From NCBI RefSeq assembly GCF_000340215.1, contig NW_006921535.1, positions 5,651,846-5,715,845 of the forward strand: DNA of 64,000 nt. Reading direction: 5' to 3'. The first letter of the stretch is position 1. Each line of letters starts with the position of its first letter. The notes under the pieces were generated by a model that was not told where the DNA came from, ran no database searches, and saw only the letters and a program-made list of their open reading frames with translations. This document shows, in pieces, positions 34,130 to 44,435 of this stretch. The DNA comes from Pseudocercospora fijiensis CIRAD86 (Eukaryota > Ascomycota > Dothideomycetes > Mycosphaerellales > Mycosphaerellaceae). The translations under genes were made by a program, and so were the position numbers.

Positions 34130-36016
34130 ATGCGCATCGTCGCCTGCGTCCAAAGTACATTGCTTACTACACCGCGATCCATCTCAAGTCGAGCTCCCTC
34201 CCATCCACCCTCCCGAGTAGCCTTCTACGCGACGACAACGACGACGATGGCCCCAAAACGCAAAGCAACCTCGCCAGTGCGGCCACCGGTCAAACAGGCC
34301 AAGCGCGAACCGGGCGCGGAAAACTTCGACCATTCGCGCATTGCAGAGAAAGTGGGCATTGTCCAGCGCGAATTCTATCCACCCGAAATGTCCAACGAAC
34401 GATGCAAGCAGTACAACGATGGGGAGATACCGAGGCCAAGCAAGCTGCTTGAAGACGCAATCGCTGCGACCAAAAAGGAGCGCGAAAAGATCAAAACGGG
34501 CGAGACAGTGGTGCATTGGTTCAAGAGAGATTTGAGGCAGTACGACAATAGAGGCCTGAGAGCAGCGAGCGAGCTGGCCAAGAAGAACAACGCGAATTTG
34601 GTTTGCATGTTCATCGTCAGTCCGGAAGACTATCAAGCACACTTCACCAGCAAGGCCAGAGTGGATTTCGATTTGAGAACGCTGGAGGTTCTGAAGCAGG
34701 ATCTGGCCGAAAAGAACATTCCGCTGTACGTCAAAACTATGGAGAAAAGGGCAAAGGTATTGCCGCACATACTCTCCTTGTGCGAAGAGTGGAATGCCAA
34801 ACATCTGTTCTGCAACATCGAGTACGAGGTGGACGAGCTGCGACGAGAGACCCAGCTCATCAAGCAAGGCCTGAAGAAGGGCATTTCTGTGAATTGTCTG
34901 CACGATGATGTGGTGGTGAAGCCGGGAGATCTCATGTCTGGAGCCGGTAAGCAATACTCAGTCTACACTCCGTGGTATCGGGCTTGGGTAAAGTTCATTC
35001 ATGAGCATCCATACGTTCTGAATGTCAGCGAAGCCCCGGATGCCAATCCAGACTCCGCCAAGCAGAAGTTCAAGGATATCTTCGATGCAGCAATCCCGCC
35101 TGCGCCTGAGAACAAGCGTCTTTCCGAAGAAGACCGGAAACGATTGGCCTCAATCTGGCCTGCCGGCGAGCACGAAGCCCAAGAACGACTCCAGCGCTTC
35201 CTGAAAGAGAAGATCAACAAATACAAAGACACCAGAAACTTCCCGTCCGCAAACTCGACTTCAAACCTCTCGGCACACTTCAGCGCCGGATCCCTCGCAG
35301 CTCGAACAGCCATTCGTGCCGCACGCGAAGCCAACACCGCCAACAAGCTCGACGCCGGCATTCAAGGCATCATAACCTGGATTTCCGAAATCGCCTGGCG
35401 AGACTTCTACAAACACGTCCTATCACACTGGCCGTACGTCTGCATGTTCAAACCCTTCAAATACGAATACAGCGACATCGAATGGGAATACAACGACGAG
35501 CACTTCCAACGCTGGACCGCCGGAACCACCGGCTTCCCCATCGTCGACGCCGCAATGCGCCAATGCAAACAAACGGCCTACATCCACAACCGCTGCCGCA
35601 TGATCGTCGCCTCCTTCCTCGCCAAAGACCTCCTCCTCGACTGGCGCCAGGGCGAAAAGTACTTCATGGAAAACTTGATCGACGGAGACTTCGCTTCGAA
35701 CAACGGTGGTTGGGGCTTCTCCGCTTCCACCGGCGTGGATCCTCAGCCTTATTTCCGAATTTTCAATCCTTGGCTTCAGAGCGAGAAGTTTGATGCGAGC
35801 GGGGAGTATATCCGGAAATGGGTGCCTGAGTTGAAGAATATCAAGGGTAAGGCGATTCATGATCCTTATGGACGCGGAGCCGCGAAGGAGGCGGAGAAGG
35901 CGGGGTATCCGAGGCCGATGGTTGAGCATTCGATGGCGAGGAAAAGGGCTTTGGAGAGGTATAAGGGGGGTTTGGGGAGGAGTACGGCGAATGTTGGGGG
36001 TGGGGTGCATAATTGA
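34130..36016 (+). CDS. phr1: Class I CPD photolyase (yeast PHR1-type)
   Basis: Single exon, 628 aa. It uses blue light and FAD to split cyclobutane pyrimidine dimers. The antenna-binding photolyase domain begins at about residue 125 (VVHWFKRDLRQYDN). The FAD domain covers about 330-600 with AWRDFY, TGFPIVDAAMRQ, YIHNRCRMIVASFL, DGDFASNNGGWGFS and STGVDPQPYFRIFNPW, closely resembling the yeast enzyme. The frame has ATG codons at 34,130 and 34,247. The first 39 residues are basic and Ser/Thr-rich with no acids, mitochondrial-like; the second start opens with MAPKRKA...KQAKR, a nuclear-signal-like cluster. Two start sites could give mitochondrial and nuclear forms. This is inference from composition. 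Confidence 0.95.
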   Translation: MRIVACVQSTLLTTPRSISSRAPSHPPSRVAFYATTTTTMAPKRKATSPVRPPVKQAKREPGAENFDHSRIAEKVGIVQREFYPPEMSNERCKQYNDGEIPRPSKLLEDAIAATKKEREKIKTGETVVHWFKRDLRQYDNRGLRAASELAKKNNANLVCMFIVSPEDYQAHFTSKARVDFDLRTLEVLKQDLAEKNIPLYVKTMEKRAKVLPHILSLCEEWNAKHLFCNIEYEVDELRRETQLIKQGLKKGISVNCLHDDVVVKPGDLMSGAGKQYSVYTPWYRAWVKFIHEHPYVLNVSEAPDANPDSAKQKFKDIFDAAIPPAPENKRLSEEDRKRLASIWPAGEHEAQERLQRFLKEKINKYKDTRNFPSANSTSNLSAHFSAGSLAARTAIRAAREANTANKLDAGIQGIITWISEIAWRDFYKHVLSHWPYVCMFKPFKYEYSDIEWEYNDEHFQRWTAGTTGFPIVDAAMRQCKQTAYIHNRCRMIVASFLAKDLLLDWRQGEKYFMENLIDGDFASNNGGWGFSASTGVDPQPYFRIFNPWLQSEKFDASGEYIRKWVPELKNIKGKAIHDPYGRGAAKEAEKAGYPRPMVEHSMARKRALERYKGGLGRSTANVGGGVHN

Positions 36017-39000
36017 GGGCTGCGGAAGTTGGCTTTTCATGCAACGGCTTCGGCGGGAAGACACATGAGCGCGGAGTGAAATGAATCAAGAGCCGTTTTG
36101 GGAGTATCGTGTCTGATTTTCAGACTCTACTTCCCAGCCCGGATCTGCTACGAAACTACATGTAGCTTCAGGATGCCGATGCCATCAGGATCTCTTTTCA
36201 GCCTCGTCCGCTTTGCATCAGTCACCAGCTCCATTCCGGCAACCTCAACTTGGCCCAAATCTTCCGAACTCCAATCGCCCAGTGCACCAACCACTGTAGC
36301 GTGTGCGAAACTATCAATGAAAATTCACTAGTCCCCATGGACTGCGGCTCGCTTGATACCTTCAGCCAATACTACATGTAGCATGGCCGACGCCTTACAT
36401 CACCGAGACGAGGGAGTTGGGGTCGTTTCGGCAGTTCTCAGTTCGATAGTGGAGTGCTGCAATACGAGAATGGTAGCGATGATCGGTCCAACACTCGAGA
36501 TGACACCACCATGCACTTGAGTACGTGGAACGAAGCGTCTTGCATTCCGCGGACCGAGCCTCGTCTGGTGGTGGTTGAGGAAGATTCGGTGCTGCTTGGC
36601 GAGTTTCCATTTCAAGTTCAAGCCAGTCCAATGTACCTGGCCGATTAACACTTGCCTCTGGTGCGAGTAACTGTGTTGCTCTGGAGCACGGAATATGGCA
36701 TCTTCAAGACGGTGATATCGTTCTCCTGACCGACTGGGGCAGCTCATAACGTCAACTTTCTGCGTAGTCACGCTGTGTGAGGTGGCCAATCCTGGCCTGT
36801 TGGAAGTTTCCAGTGGACTCTACGGCATTCGTTGATGCCTTGAAACGCAGTCCTGTAAGAAGCAGTTCCATACGAAAATGAGGTTGGGAAAAACAGGCAA
36901 GGCCAGACCAGTTATCAAGTCGATGATATTCGTGAGTGACGACTGCGTGGTTTTATGGATGAATGTGGACTCTGCAAGCTGCATCGTTCGTTCCAGTCGA
37001 TCGTCTCGAGAAGAAGTACAAGGGATACAATCAACGTCGTTTGGAGCAACTCCCAAAGCTTTTTGTCGATGAGCTTGGGCCGCGTCATATCCCTCAGCCG
37101 GGACTGAGCATTTCGATGAAGATGAATCTGCTATACGAACTTCAATTCGTAACGCCATGCAGCGCACGTAGGATTCGTAAGGTAGTGGCCATATAATATC
37201 GTCCTGGACTCACGCTGCTGTCTCGCCCTCCAACGGTCTTTGTCACCGCCGCATGGTGTCGCAGCAGACTGAAAAAGAAGATCTCCGGAAGTGGCTACTG
37301 CTTTCTCACCCATCTCTCCGCGTTGCGTCTTCGGAAATAAAGGTATCATATCCAACGACGTAATCGCGAAACCGAACGCTCGCTTTGGCCTTAATTCTTC
37401 ATCTCTCTCCGCATGGTGTCTTCGTTGTCAAAGGTATCAGATCCAACGACACAATAGCGAAGTCGAACGCTCTCTGCCCACCCATCCGAAAAAGCGTTGG
37501 CGGCGATAACTGTCAACGCTCGAAGCTGTGAGATTGCACATCCTTCGATCTTTCCTCAGCCGCACACTGCACCTGGCTTATGGTGGCCAAGCATTGGAGT
37601 CGTAGCGATGTTGCTTTTCGATCCTTCGATGTCGACTTGCAAATGGTTTTTCGAAAAAGGCATTGGTGGCGATGGCAGACTGTCGCCTATAGAGTAACCA
37701 GTGGCATTGTGCAATGCTCTATTCAGTCCGAAGATCCGCGTCGCCGGCCTCTGCTGGTCGAGGACCTCGTTTCGATTTCCGTGCTGATAGATAAGACCCA
37801 GGGGCTGGAAAGATGGTCGTTCAGAGGACGGAAAAGAACTTATCAGCGCAAGCCCTGATTCACGACCACCGTCTTCCAACAAGGAGCCTTCGATATCCGT
37901 GGACCGTGGGCAAATTAAACGAAGGCAAGGCAGTCGTCTCGACGGTGTTACGTCCATTTCTTCACTGTCTCATAGTACCGGTGTCCCGGCTCTTGCTGCG
38001 ATCTGCCCATCTTCCGTCTGTGACCCAAATCGTGCTCGAAACTCTTCCTAGACTGTTCGAGCCGGGAGCTTCTCGTGACTGCACAGTATGATTGCGATGC
38101 GCCTCAAATGTCGCCGAATCTCCCGATCACTGCCATGCTGCAGGATCCTGAGGAACTTGGGATGCGTTGCTGTGACGGCCGCGCGGTGGTTACAACTCGT
38201 GTATCAAGCTGGGATGGATTTGATGGAGCATTGTCGACTTGCTGCAGCTCGATGAACGAAGTCTATAGCGCACGCCACCCCATTCGAGCATGCCAGGGAC
38301 ACGGCAACGATGTCGTGCTTCTTGGACCACTTTCTGCGCGCTCCTTTTGGTCCGTAGATTTGCGAATGTCTTGCCGGTACTGCCACCAATACGCGCAGAA
38401 TTCTCTTGGAGGGACTTGTAACTGCGCTGCTGCTTCGACGGCTTCTCAGGTATGGATCGAGGGATCGAGCTCTTTGCGTGACTTTGTCAGTTGCTGCTTG
38501 GTGTGGAACAGATCTGGATTTGCGATGCCAGAGCTGTTTGTCCGTCGATTCTTGCAGACGCGTCGTTGATTCAGCCGGGTGGTTGACGAGGAGAAGCGTG
38601 CTCGCCGAGGACGGACCCACGGTTCGATGCGCGTGTTGCGTTGCGCTGGTAAATGCTGTAATGCACTGGGCGTTCGACACCAGGCTGGCCGCCAGCAGCA
38701 CACTGCCAGCGTCAAAGAGGCTTTGGAGGTTGTTGATAGATGTTGCGAGTGCCTTCCAGATGGTGGTGAAGGCAATTGTAATTTGTTGGCAGTGGTGGTG
38801 GCCGCAGTGGTGAAAAGGTGCTGCTGTTGATGATGCATTGCGCTGCGTAGCATTGGCAAACCATCCGGGCAGAGGAGGAGAACAAGCTCACATTCCCCTT
38901 CCCAGCACCAAGTCCGCCAAGGATGGATTTGACTATTATATACGGTAGGTAAAGCAGCACCAATGTCTCTGGTGAGGCCTAGCCAGCCAATGATCCAGAG

Positions 39001-39190
39001 ACCGGGAGTGAGATTGCGGCCGGCGTGTCGCAGTCAAGACCTTCCATTTGTACACAGTTACTAACATTTCACAGATGGCTCAGGGGCTAGCCGAAAGCCC
39101 CGGACGGTCTCAAGATCTACCGTTCCATCCAGGTGCAAATGAAATCGATCACTGAAGAAGCAAATCGAGCCTGCTCAGATCTATATTTTT
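36017..39190. other. Gene-poor spacer with decayed sequence
   Basis: No supported gene in about 3.2 kb. Short coding-like stretches exist without family match: 36,963-37,193 (ATG-started, 77 codons, plus), a minus-strand stretch at about 36,155-36,320, and overlapping ORFs at 38,075-38,860 on both strands that mostly lack ATG starts. I read the region as eroded genes or repeats. Tandem copies at 37.3-37.5 kb are listed separately. Confidence 0.45.
37308..37476. repeat. ~90-bp tandem repeat, two copies plus a partial
   Basis: 37,308-37,384 and 37,399-37,476 share CATCTCTCCGC, GTCTTCG, AAAGGTATCA, ATCCAACGAC and GCGAA.TCGAACGCTC in the same order; a partial third (GTCACCGCCGCATGGTGTCG) precedes them at about 37,241. 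Confidence 0.7.
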
Positions 39191-39204
39191 TGCCATTTTT
39201 TTGG

Positions 39205-39590
39205 TGTTCATTATTGGTGTTGGTTTTGTCATGTTCAGATGGATGAGTTTCATATGGGTCTTGGCGCGTTGTGTATTGTTTTCATCGTTCTCATCTTTTG
39301 CGAGCTTCAGTGGCTCCGCGCCCACCACTTGATTAGCGTACGCAGAAACATACCACAACTGCTCGCGGCATCGACTTCTGCCGAAGCATTGCACTGAATG
39401 TTGTATACAATAAGATCAATTCTCGTATGTTCTGCCATTGTTTTATGGATCAGCTTCATGTGGCCTTGGCATTGCTCCAACTTCTTTTTGCGCTTTTCGT
39501 CCGTTGCGACCTTTGGCAATTCCATATCAATATGCTACGCCTCGCTGGTGCAAGTATACCACATTTGCTTGCTGAGACAATGCAAATGGA
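39205..39590 (-). repeat. Diverged ~200-bp tandem duplication with protein-level conservation on the minus strand
   Basis: Two minus-strand segments (about 39,590-39,403 and 39,385-39,205) translate to related peptides: MWYTCTSEA / LWYVSAYAN, ELPKVATDEK / EPLKLAKDEN, then GHMKLIHKTM / THMKLIHLNM. Conservation at protein level suggests a former or still hidden coding exon with internal repeats. No start codon or splice structure is clear. Confidence 0.45.
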
Positions 39591-39609
39591 AGCGATCAGG
39601 CAAGGTTGA

Positions 39610-40188
39610 CGATGTTGTGGATTTGCTGTCTCAGGGGCTCGAACTCCAGCCTTCGCTTGCTCACGACTTCCACACAGCGCCAAGCAGTTCGAACGCCAGT
39701 CGCAGCTTGAAACTTCGTCGAATGCCAACGACCGTACACTCAAGAAAACGAGGAGCAACTCTGCAGACACACCGCACACACTCCACGTCGAATTGCCATT
39801 GAAACGCGCCACCACAGAACTGTTGAGGAAACAGCACAGAGCACTTGTAGCGATGCCAGACCACGTTCTAGCCAACATGCGAGAATACACCACGCGAAAT
39901 GAGGACGACAAGGTGCGGGACCTGGGGCTGGACCATTTGTTGCACACCGCGCATCCTCAACTCCAGGCGGGACGCATGCCACGAGGAGATATAGATTGGA
40001 CAAACCGCCCAATGCGTAGGGACAGTACGCTGCTCCTTGGTATGCTCCCATACAACAACGCTGTCTACTCACCCTCTGCGCTCAGAAATACTGATGAAAG
40101 ATCAAGCTGCGCTTTTCACACCATCGTATCGTTAATGACAAAAGAGCTCCAAAAGAACAAGAAGCCCGAAGGGAAGTCCATTGAATGA
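39610..40188 (+). CDS. Possible exon of an unidentified gene
   Basis: A stop-free plus-strand stretch with coding-like composition ends at TGA 40,186-40,188: Lys/Arg/Gln-rich, containing LPLKRATTELLRKQHRALV and VRDLGLDHLLHTAHPQLQ. There is no in-frame ATG near its left end. A putative acceptor (TGTCTCAG at about 39,632) suggests a 3' exon whose 5' exon I cannot place. No known domain. It may be a decayed gene. Confidence 0.3.
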   Translation, partial: RCCGFAVSGARTPAFACSRLPHSAKQFERQSQLETSSNANDRTLKKTRSNSADTPHTLHVELPLKRATTELLRKQHRALVAMPDHVLANMREYTTRNEDDKVRDLGLDHLLHTAHPQLQAGRMPRGDIDWTNRPMRRDSTLLLGMLPYNNAVYSPSALRNTDERSSCAFHTIVSLMTKELQKNKKPEGKSIE

Positions 40189-40401
40189 ATAACCACGCGT
40201 CCGTCAAATGGATCAAGTTCCGCGTCCAGAGTCTCTGCTAGAGCACCAAGCTTCGACTTTCACATCTTTGCGCCCTCGTGTTCAGTCGAGCTCGAACGCA
40301 CTACAAGCAAGAAGTGGATACCATGAAACGATCACGCGTCAGTCTAAGCACGGCGTCTTGCGCAGAGAGCTTGTCACAACGCAGCTCAGATCGCAAACCA
40401 A

Positions 40402-40671
40402 CTATTTGGCCTTTCGACCTACAGGGGAAGCAAGTTCGAATACGTGTGAAGGACATGGAACAATCACACGGTCGGCAAAGACTAGCCTTCTCTCGGCAAT
40501 CATGATATTCCAGTCGCGCTCCACTGCGCGCTTCCTTGCTGGGGCGTAGTCAAGCTGGTCGAGCAGGTGGCTTCTGTATCGACGGCAGAACCTTACGATC
40601 GCATAGTCTTCATATTGCAAGGGCAGCAGTGCGCCTTTCCGTTTCCTTCCGCAACCCTCCTGGGGTAACAT
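40402..40671 (-). pseudogene. Relic related to the broken coiled-coil gene at 31.8 kb
   Basis: The minus-strand segment 40,554-40,486 encodes ARKRAVERDWNIMIAERR, matching ASMRAMERDWNAMIADRD of the 31.8-kb gene; nucleotide similarity is also visible. The surrounding open stretch lacks an ATG start and the rest of the parent is not recognisable. It overlaps the left end of a plus-strand Gypsy relic. Confidence 0.45.
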
Positions 40672-40870
40672 GTGAGCGGTCTCGGTTTGGCGACGAGCGA
40701 AGAGAAGATTGCCGCAATCGCCTCTCTACAACTCCCCGAGAAGGTGCAGAAATTAGAGCACTATATCGGTTTGACGAACTAGCTCCGACAACAATTCCCT
40801 ATTGCGCCCAAATTGCAGCGCCACTCCAGGCAGAAGAAACCTGATTGCTCAAGGGCTGGCCCGGTTTCTG
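40645..40870 (+). pseudogene. Ty3/Gypsy RT fragment in euchromatin
   Basis: The frame at 40,654-40,830 encodes TLLG*HVSGLGLATSEEKIAAI, then LPEKVQKLEHYIGLTN*LR, the thumb/connection region of a fungal Gypsy RT of the same general kind as the element at 1-4,290. Stops are TAA (former CAA) and TAG. After a frameshift the line continues for a few codons and is lost. The surroundings are not heavily RIP-mutated, so this is an old, lightly affected fragment. Confidence 0.6.
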
Positions 40871-40987
40871 GGAATGGTCGTCGCAGCGTGGAGGGATACC
40901 GTGGCTCGGTTGGCCTTCGTAAGAAGACGAACTCCAAGGAACTTCCCGAATGTCGTTCTGGTGCCAGGCCAGAGTGTCTTCGAGTAG

Positions 40988-41560
40988 CTGCTGACACCAA
41001 AGAAGGAGACGGATCTCGTGAACCGTGGTCCAGACAACACCTATCGTCCCACTAACACCCAAACAACCGCAGAATCGACCAGCTCTCCTAAGAAACAGAG
41101 ACGACAATCGCTAGGCGAGGAACTACAACAGCAGCTTCTCCCCCCAAGTGACACAAAGCGTGTTAATTCGCGGCCTTTTAACCGCTAGGATCAGAAGCAC
41201 AACGACAGAAGCCGCGAGCAGGCCAATTTCGGCGGCGACAAGAGTAGGCAATTCCAAGGAAATGCTAACAATACTGACCAGGAAGGCGGACAACAGCGCG
41301 ATAAAGCGCCGTAAGAAAGCCAGGCGAACAAGCATAACGATCATAGCTACTTTGGCGACGCCGATGGTGACCCCGATCGTTTCTCCGACCCTTACGATTT
41401 TGAACCCGGTGTGGACGCACTTTTTGCGGGAATTGGTGATCGCTCGCCTCTTGCACTGAACTCGGTCGTTCAGACCAAAGAATCGCACCAAAGGAGGCGG
41501 AACTCGCGTGCTGGCTTGCAGAGTCAATTGGGGAGCATGCGCTAAAGACTCACTGAGAGA
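40988..41560 (+). pseudogene. Decayed hydrophilic reading frame of unknown origin
   Basis: Plus-strand frame mod 3 = 2 gives a Gln/Asp/Arg/Ser-rich sequence (LLTPKKETDLV, QRRQSLGEELQQQLLPPSD, HNDRSREQANFGGDKSRQF) and then FSDPYDFEPGVDALFAGIGD, broken only by TAG and TAA. Composition suggests a former gag-like or structural protein, perhaps tied to the Gypsy relic just upstream. I prefer this to the overlapping minus-strand frame at 41,123-41,602, whose hydrophobic segments look like its antisense shadow. Confidence 0.35.
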
Positions 41561-42012
41561 TGGAAGCATCATTGCACTTGAATTGAAGGCATATCCAGTC
41601 ACCCCGTCTCGACCCTTGTCGCGTCGGAAGGAGATCGATGGAGACCTGACCTGTATTTGTCGAAGCTTCCACGCGAAAATTCATGGAAATTCAGGGGTTC
41701 AAGCGCAATTCCAAAGCAGAAGATCGATTTCTCACTGCATGCCGCGTGAACATCCTTGGAGGCGATGAAGATTTCGTGTAGGTATTCACTTGCTAGATCG
41801 TACTTCTTGACCTTGGGTAGCCTCGCATAAGAAGAGTCCGTCTCCAGCGTATCATGTATCAATCACAAGCCAGCGTCTCGCCGTATCTGCTGCGGAAACA
41901 CAGCTAGGGTGGAGAACTTCAACGGCTTTGCATATTGACAAGGCCAAGTCTTCGAGGACCGTGTCAGCTTTCAAACTCTCACCTTCACATCCATCCCACG
42001 TCCACACACACC

Positions 42013-42723
42013 ATGGCGACTCTCGAAGCACATCGCAAGCCACCAAGCAAACAACTTCTCTTTGCAAAGAAGCACTCACCAGAAGCAGTCGCGAAAGCCA
42101 CCGCCCTGGCACTAGTCAAGAGAGACCCCATCAGCATCGTGAAGCGAATTTTCCGGCGCCAGAAATTCCGCAAATGGATGACAGACTGGACGAACGCCAT
42201 CGAGAGAGACCGCCTCCGTCCCGAAGACCTTCTCCCAGCGCTCCACATCGGTTGGCGCCTCATCTGCACGATCCTCTTCTTCGGAGCGCTGCAAGACGTC
42301 CCGGTGAGCTTCAAAGCACATCTGAACCGAGACTACAACGCTTTCGGCTGGACGAGCTATGGAAACAGGATGTTCATCGAGTTAGATCCGAAAGCCGAAA
42401 GACGTCGTGAAGGCATGGGTGTGGCGGAGACGATTGTTTACACTCTGATCCACGAAGGCTGCCACGCGTTCCTGGTCAACTTCAGCTGCTACTGCGAGTT
42501 TTGCGGGTTTGAAGCGTGTAGGGACAGGAAGCCGTTTGAAATTGGGGGCGGGCATGGGATTGCGTGGCAGATTTTGACGATGGCGGTTGAAGATTCGGCG
42601 GGAAGGTGTTTGGGAGTGAAGGTGGATTTGCAGAGGAGGAAGGATGCGGTGAATGACCTTCGAGTCAGGGATGATGCTTTGTACTTGAATTTTGAGTGGG
42701 TGAGGAGGAAGTTCTTTGCTTGA
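42013..42723 (+). CDS. SprT-like zinc metalloprotease family protein 2
   Basis: 236 aa from the ATG at 42,013 (context ACACACCATGG). Conserved points shared with the copies at 22.9 and 59.7 kb: ILFFGALQDVPVSF (88-100), HEGCHAF (147-153; HExxH), Cys159, 161, 164 and 169 and GGHGIAW (179-185). The four Cys between the active-site helix and GHG could form a small zinc-binding knuckle. The basic N-terminus has no signal peptide, so a nuclear or cytosolic location is likely. Predicted zinc peptidase; substrate unknown. Single exon. It stands alone between degenerate repeats. Confidence 0.8.
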   Translation: MATLEAHRKPPSKQLLFAKKHSPEAVAKATALALVKRDPISIVKRIFRRQKFRKWMTDWTNAIERDRLRPEDLLPALHIGWRLICTILFFGALQDVPVSFKAHLNRDYNAFGWTSYGNRMFIELDPKAERRREGMGVAETIVYTLIHEGCHAFLVNFSCYCEFCGFEACRDRKPFEIGGGHGIAWQILTMAVEDSAGRCLGVKVDLQRRKDAVNDLRVRDDALYLNFEWVRRKFFA

Positions 42724-43003
42724 GGTACTCGCTTCTGCTGCGGATGGGATTGAAAGCAGCCCGTCATTGATCCGAACTATGCTGTACGAGATTCCTGAGT
42801 GGAGATGAATGTGCGTTACTGCGATCATGTTTGTTGTGTCGTACTCTTCACTCGTACAGTCCTACTCGAGAGATACCCGAAAAGTCCCACTTCGGTTGCC
42901 GGTTGTGGAGCGTCCTATGCTTACTCACTCCGCATACAATGTGTCCTTCACATTCTAGACAGTTTCACACTGCTTTATAAGCCTGAATGGACAGGTCACA
43001 GTT
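42724..43003. other. 3' flank of SprT-like gene 2
   Basis: No gene seen; leads into the tandem duplication at 43,004. Confidence 0.5.
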
Positions 43004-43400
43004 GATGAGATAGCTCTCCCTCCACTAAGTGATTTTTAATCAACACTCTCAGGCTATAAGACGGATCCACCTCAACCACCAGAGCACGAACGAGGGCTCT
43101 AACGTTCCTTTGAGACATCCTCGTGGAATAACACCTTGTCGAGCGGCCACGAAAGTTGGAATGCGGAAGGTCACCTCGTTGTATCTCTTCTCAAAATAGC
43201 ACTGCTCACAGGCTACAGGTAATGAGATAGCTCTCCCTCCAATCTTCACTCAACACTCTTAAGCCACAAGACGGATCGACCTCAACCACTAGAGCACAAA
43301 CAAGGGCTCTAACGTTCCTTTGAGACATCCTCGTGGAATAATACCTTGTCGAGCGGTCACAAAGCTGGAATACGTAAGATCACCTCGTTGCATCTCTTTC
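43004..43400. repeat. ~190-bp tandem duplication, two copies
   Basis: 43,004-43,190 and 43,219-43,400 match along their length: GATAGCTCTCCCTCCA, CAAGACGGATC or TAAGACGGATC, GGGCTCTAACGTTCCTTTG, AGACATCCTCGTGGAATAA and CACCTCGTTG. Differences are mainly transitions, with some CpA-to-TpA, so light RIP is possible. Confidence 0.85.
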
Positions 43401-43825
43401 CCTCGATCTCCATTAATCAAGTCAGTATAAAACCAGTACTCGAAAACATCTTCACATGCCGACTTGAATTCGTTCTATGCCTCAAGTCCAGTATCTCTCA
43501 GCCAGTTATATACCGCCAAAGTCGACATGAAAAGCAAACCTTCATTTTCATCACGCTCCTCGTTCCATATCTCCACTCATTCATCCCGAGTTCCCGTCAA
43601 GAAAATCGTGGTTATTATCAGTACTATCACGCTCCAGACTCCACTCCAGAACTCCATATATCATCAGCAAAGCCTAAGCACTTTCACACCAACCCAGCAC
43701 AACTTTCCAACGGCCATGCAGAATTCCCATCCTCACTCACTCCACACACCACCTTCTACCCTCACCACCACTCAACCATCATCCCTCAACCACACACTAT
43801 AAAAACGGTCTTCGAATGCGCGAAA

Positions 43826-44435
43826 ATGTGTCATATCGAGCAAGAGATTTTTAGCTGCGGACACGGCGACATCTCCCCCCCCCCCACCCCCCCCATGCCC
43901 CTGGCGCTGGCCAATGTGCCAGAAAACAGAATACAAGTTTTGGCCAGTGAAGGCGGTCTGTCCGGCCCGTGGAGCACCACGACCACCATCGCCACCGTCA
44001 CCTGGTAAGTATACATCCACCTCTTTCGTCAGTTGTGGAGAATTGTGCGTTTCAAGTCGCACCCCATCTCAGAAAGACGCGACACGTCGGCCGAGAGAGA
44101 TGGCGTCCATATCTCAAGATATCGTTGCGATTCCCATCTCGAAATCTACCTCTCTCTCGTCAAGCCAAACACTACGCTTCTCAAGTCCCAACCCTTCCAA
44201 GAAACACCACACCCCGACTGCGAGACACGAAAGAAACCATTGCATCAATACCGAACCCGAACCCCCCCTCTCAACCCCTCCCTCCAAAGACAACAAACCC
44301 CCCTCTCCTCACACCACTTCTGCACCATCCACGGCACAACCTCACACTCCACAACCTCAAACTCCCCCTCACCCTTCCGTTTCCTCGGCAGCGCCTTCAC
44401 TTTCCGCACCTCCAACCGCACACCCCGCTCATTGA
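43826..44435 (+). CDS. Possible two-exon small protein opening with a Cys/His motif
   Basis: ATG 43,826 opens MCHIEQEIFSCGHGD, a layout common in small fungal proteins with an N-terminal CxxH...CGH motif. A 12-C homopolymer (43,875-43,886) makes the frame uncertain. Exon 1 to 44,004 is followed by GTAAGT; the acceptor TTTCAAG at 44,056 gives a 52-nt intron with matching phase and exon 2 to TGA at 44,435, 185 aa in all, Ser/Pro/Thr-rich. The last ~190 nt would overlap the SLX4 3' end on the opposite strand, so the true stop may be earlier by another splice. Function unknown. Confidence 0.35.

Noticed and set aside
34184..34954. 256-codon minus-strand frame
   Set aside because: Antisense shadow of the photolyase gene.
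38204..38860. Overlapping frames of 137-165 codons on both strands
   Set aside because: No ATG at the left ends, high Cys/Ser/Arg without domain, neither strand clearly coding.
41123..41602. Minus-strand frame with three hydrophobic, membrane-like segments
   Set aside because: Lies antisense to a hydrophilic decayed frame; hydrophobic codons are the complement of Gln/Asn/Asp-rich codons, so the helices are probably artefacts.
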